A stretch of 5,213 nt of DNA. Origin: CAZTJA01 sp964613745 (lineage in GTDB: Bacteria > Desulfobacterota > Desulfomonilia > Desulfomonilales > Desulfomonilaceae). Under the pieces are notes generated by a model. It saw only the letters and a program-made list of their open reading frames with translations. It was not told the DNA's origin and did no database searches. The stretch is from contig CAZTJA010000163.1 in NCBI GenBank assembly GCA_964613745.1, positions 1 through 5,213 on the forward strand. The letters are read 5' to 3'. The position numbers were made by a program, and so were the translations under genes. How positions within the stretch are numbered: position 1 is the first letter of the stretch; each line of letters begins with the position of its first letter. Shown here piece after piece: positions 4,711-5,213 of this stretch.

Positions 4711-5213
4711 ATGCTCAAAGAGATGATCAAGAGAGTTACAGCCGGTCATCATCTGGCGGAATCGGAAATGGAATCGGCAATGGACGAGATAATGTCCGGA
4801 TGTGCGACTGGAGCGCAGATAGGTGCATTTCTCACGGCGTTGAAGATGAAAGGCGAAACGGTGGAAGAGATCACCGGAGCCGCCAAAGTGATGCGAAGAA
4901 AGTCATTGCAAGTTCCCGTTCATGATGACGGCTCTCCACTGCTGGATACCTGCGGTACCGGAGGAGACGGAGCCGGGACGTTCAATATTTCCACAACGGT
5001 GGCCTTTATACTTGCGGGAGCCGGTGTTCGCGTTGCAAAGCACGGGAACCGATCCGTATCGAGCTCCTGTGGAAGTGCCGATGTGCTCAAACAATTGGGA
5101 GCGGACCTTAGCCAATCCGCTGAAACGGTTGCTCGGTGTATCGACCAGACCGGCTTCGGGTTTCTTTTTGCTCCGGTATTTCATTCCGCAATGAAACATG
5201 CAGCCGGTGCGAG
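4711..5213 (+). CDS. trpD: Anthranilate phosphoribosyltransferase, N-terminal half (cut by window edge)
   Basis: Second enzyme of the pathway: transfers phosphoribose from PRPP to anthranilate. The first 167 complete residues are present; family members are about 340, so roughly half is missing at the right edge. The helical N-terminal domain (1-70) includes the GAQIGAFLTALKMKGET segment (34-50). The PRPP-binding loop is CGTGGDGAGTFNIST (81-95), followed by KHGNRSVSSSCGSAD (110-124), both diagnostic and intact. The start ATG has AGGAG at 4700-4704, six bases upstream, and this ribosome binding site overlaps the trpG stop codon, so trpG and trpD are tightly linked (10-base gap). The pathway probably continues beyond the window. 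Confidence 0.96.
   Translation, partial: MLKEMIKRVTAGHHLAESEMESAMDEIMSGCATGAQIGAFLTALKMKGETVEEITGAAKVMRRKSLQVPVHDDGSPLLDTCGTGGDGAGTFNISTTVAFILAGAGVRVAKHGNRSVSSSCGSADVLKQLGADLSQSAETVARCIDQTGFGFLFAPVFHSAMKHAAGA

Noticed and set aside
4903..5199. Overlapping ORFs on both strands within trpD
   Set aside because: They are shadows of the trpD frame, which carries the diagnostic GTGGD and KHGNRS motifs.
1..5213. Search for CRISPR arrays, insertion sequences, tRNA or rRNA genes, toxin-antitoxin or defence genes
   Set aside because: No regularly spaced repeats, transposase motifs, cloverleaf-like sequence or such proteins were seen. All substantial frames are explained by corA, the TetR-type gene, SCP-2 and the trp genes.

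Overview
The window reads as a chromosomal segment of a Gram-negative bacterium with moderate GC content. The trpE-trpG-trpD order, the style of these proteins and a free-standing SCP-2 protein fit a deltaproteobacterial (Desulfobacterota-like) host, but no feature fixes the taxon, so this is inference. Nothing suggests a mobile element, phage or recent transfer.

Left part (1-1168): the minus strand carries a CorA-family magnesium channel, nearly complete and cut only at its extreme C-terminus by the window edge. It is divergent from a TetR/AcrR-type regulator (1169-1789, plus). The gap between them contains a perfect 16-bp palindrome that overlaps the -35 box of a good sigma70-like promoter for the regulator. 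That promoter would start transcription at or within a base or so of the regulator's ATG, so the message looks leaderless. An intrinsic terminator appears to be folded into the last codons of the regulator.

Middle (1790-2353): a 237-base non-coding gap with candidate promoters and a small hairpin leads into a 108-residue SCP-2 (sterol carrier protein 2-like) lipid-binding protein with a strong ribosome binding site.

Right part (2354-5213): the start of a tryptophan biosynthesis operon. A TTGACA promoter precedes a 21-residue leader peptide with three consecutive Trp codons and a fourth further on. Next comes a region that can fold into two mutually exclusive RNA structures: an antiterminator, or a perfect 11-bp terminator with a T-run. 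This is a complete transcription attenuator. It is followed by trpE (anthranilate synthase component I), trpG (the glutamine amidotransferase component, overlapping trpE by ATGA) and the first half of trpD (anthranilate phosphoribosyltransferase). TrpE and TrpG together make anthranilate from chorismate and glutamine; TrpD adds the phosphoribosyl group. The operon appears to be controlled at two levels: attenuation by ribosome stalling at Trp codons, and feedback inhibition of TrpE, whose tryptophan-site motifs are intact.

The most notable item is the trp leader/attenuator. Its leader peptide is too short for ordinary gene calling, and its terminator contains an in-frame ATG that can mislead the trpE start call.
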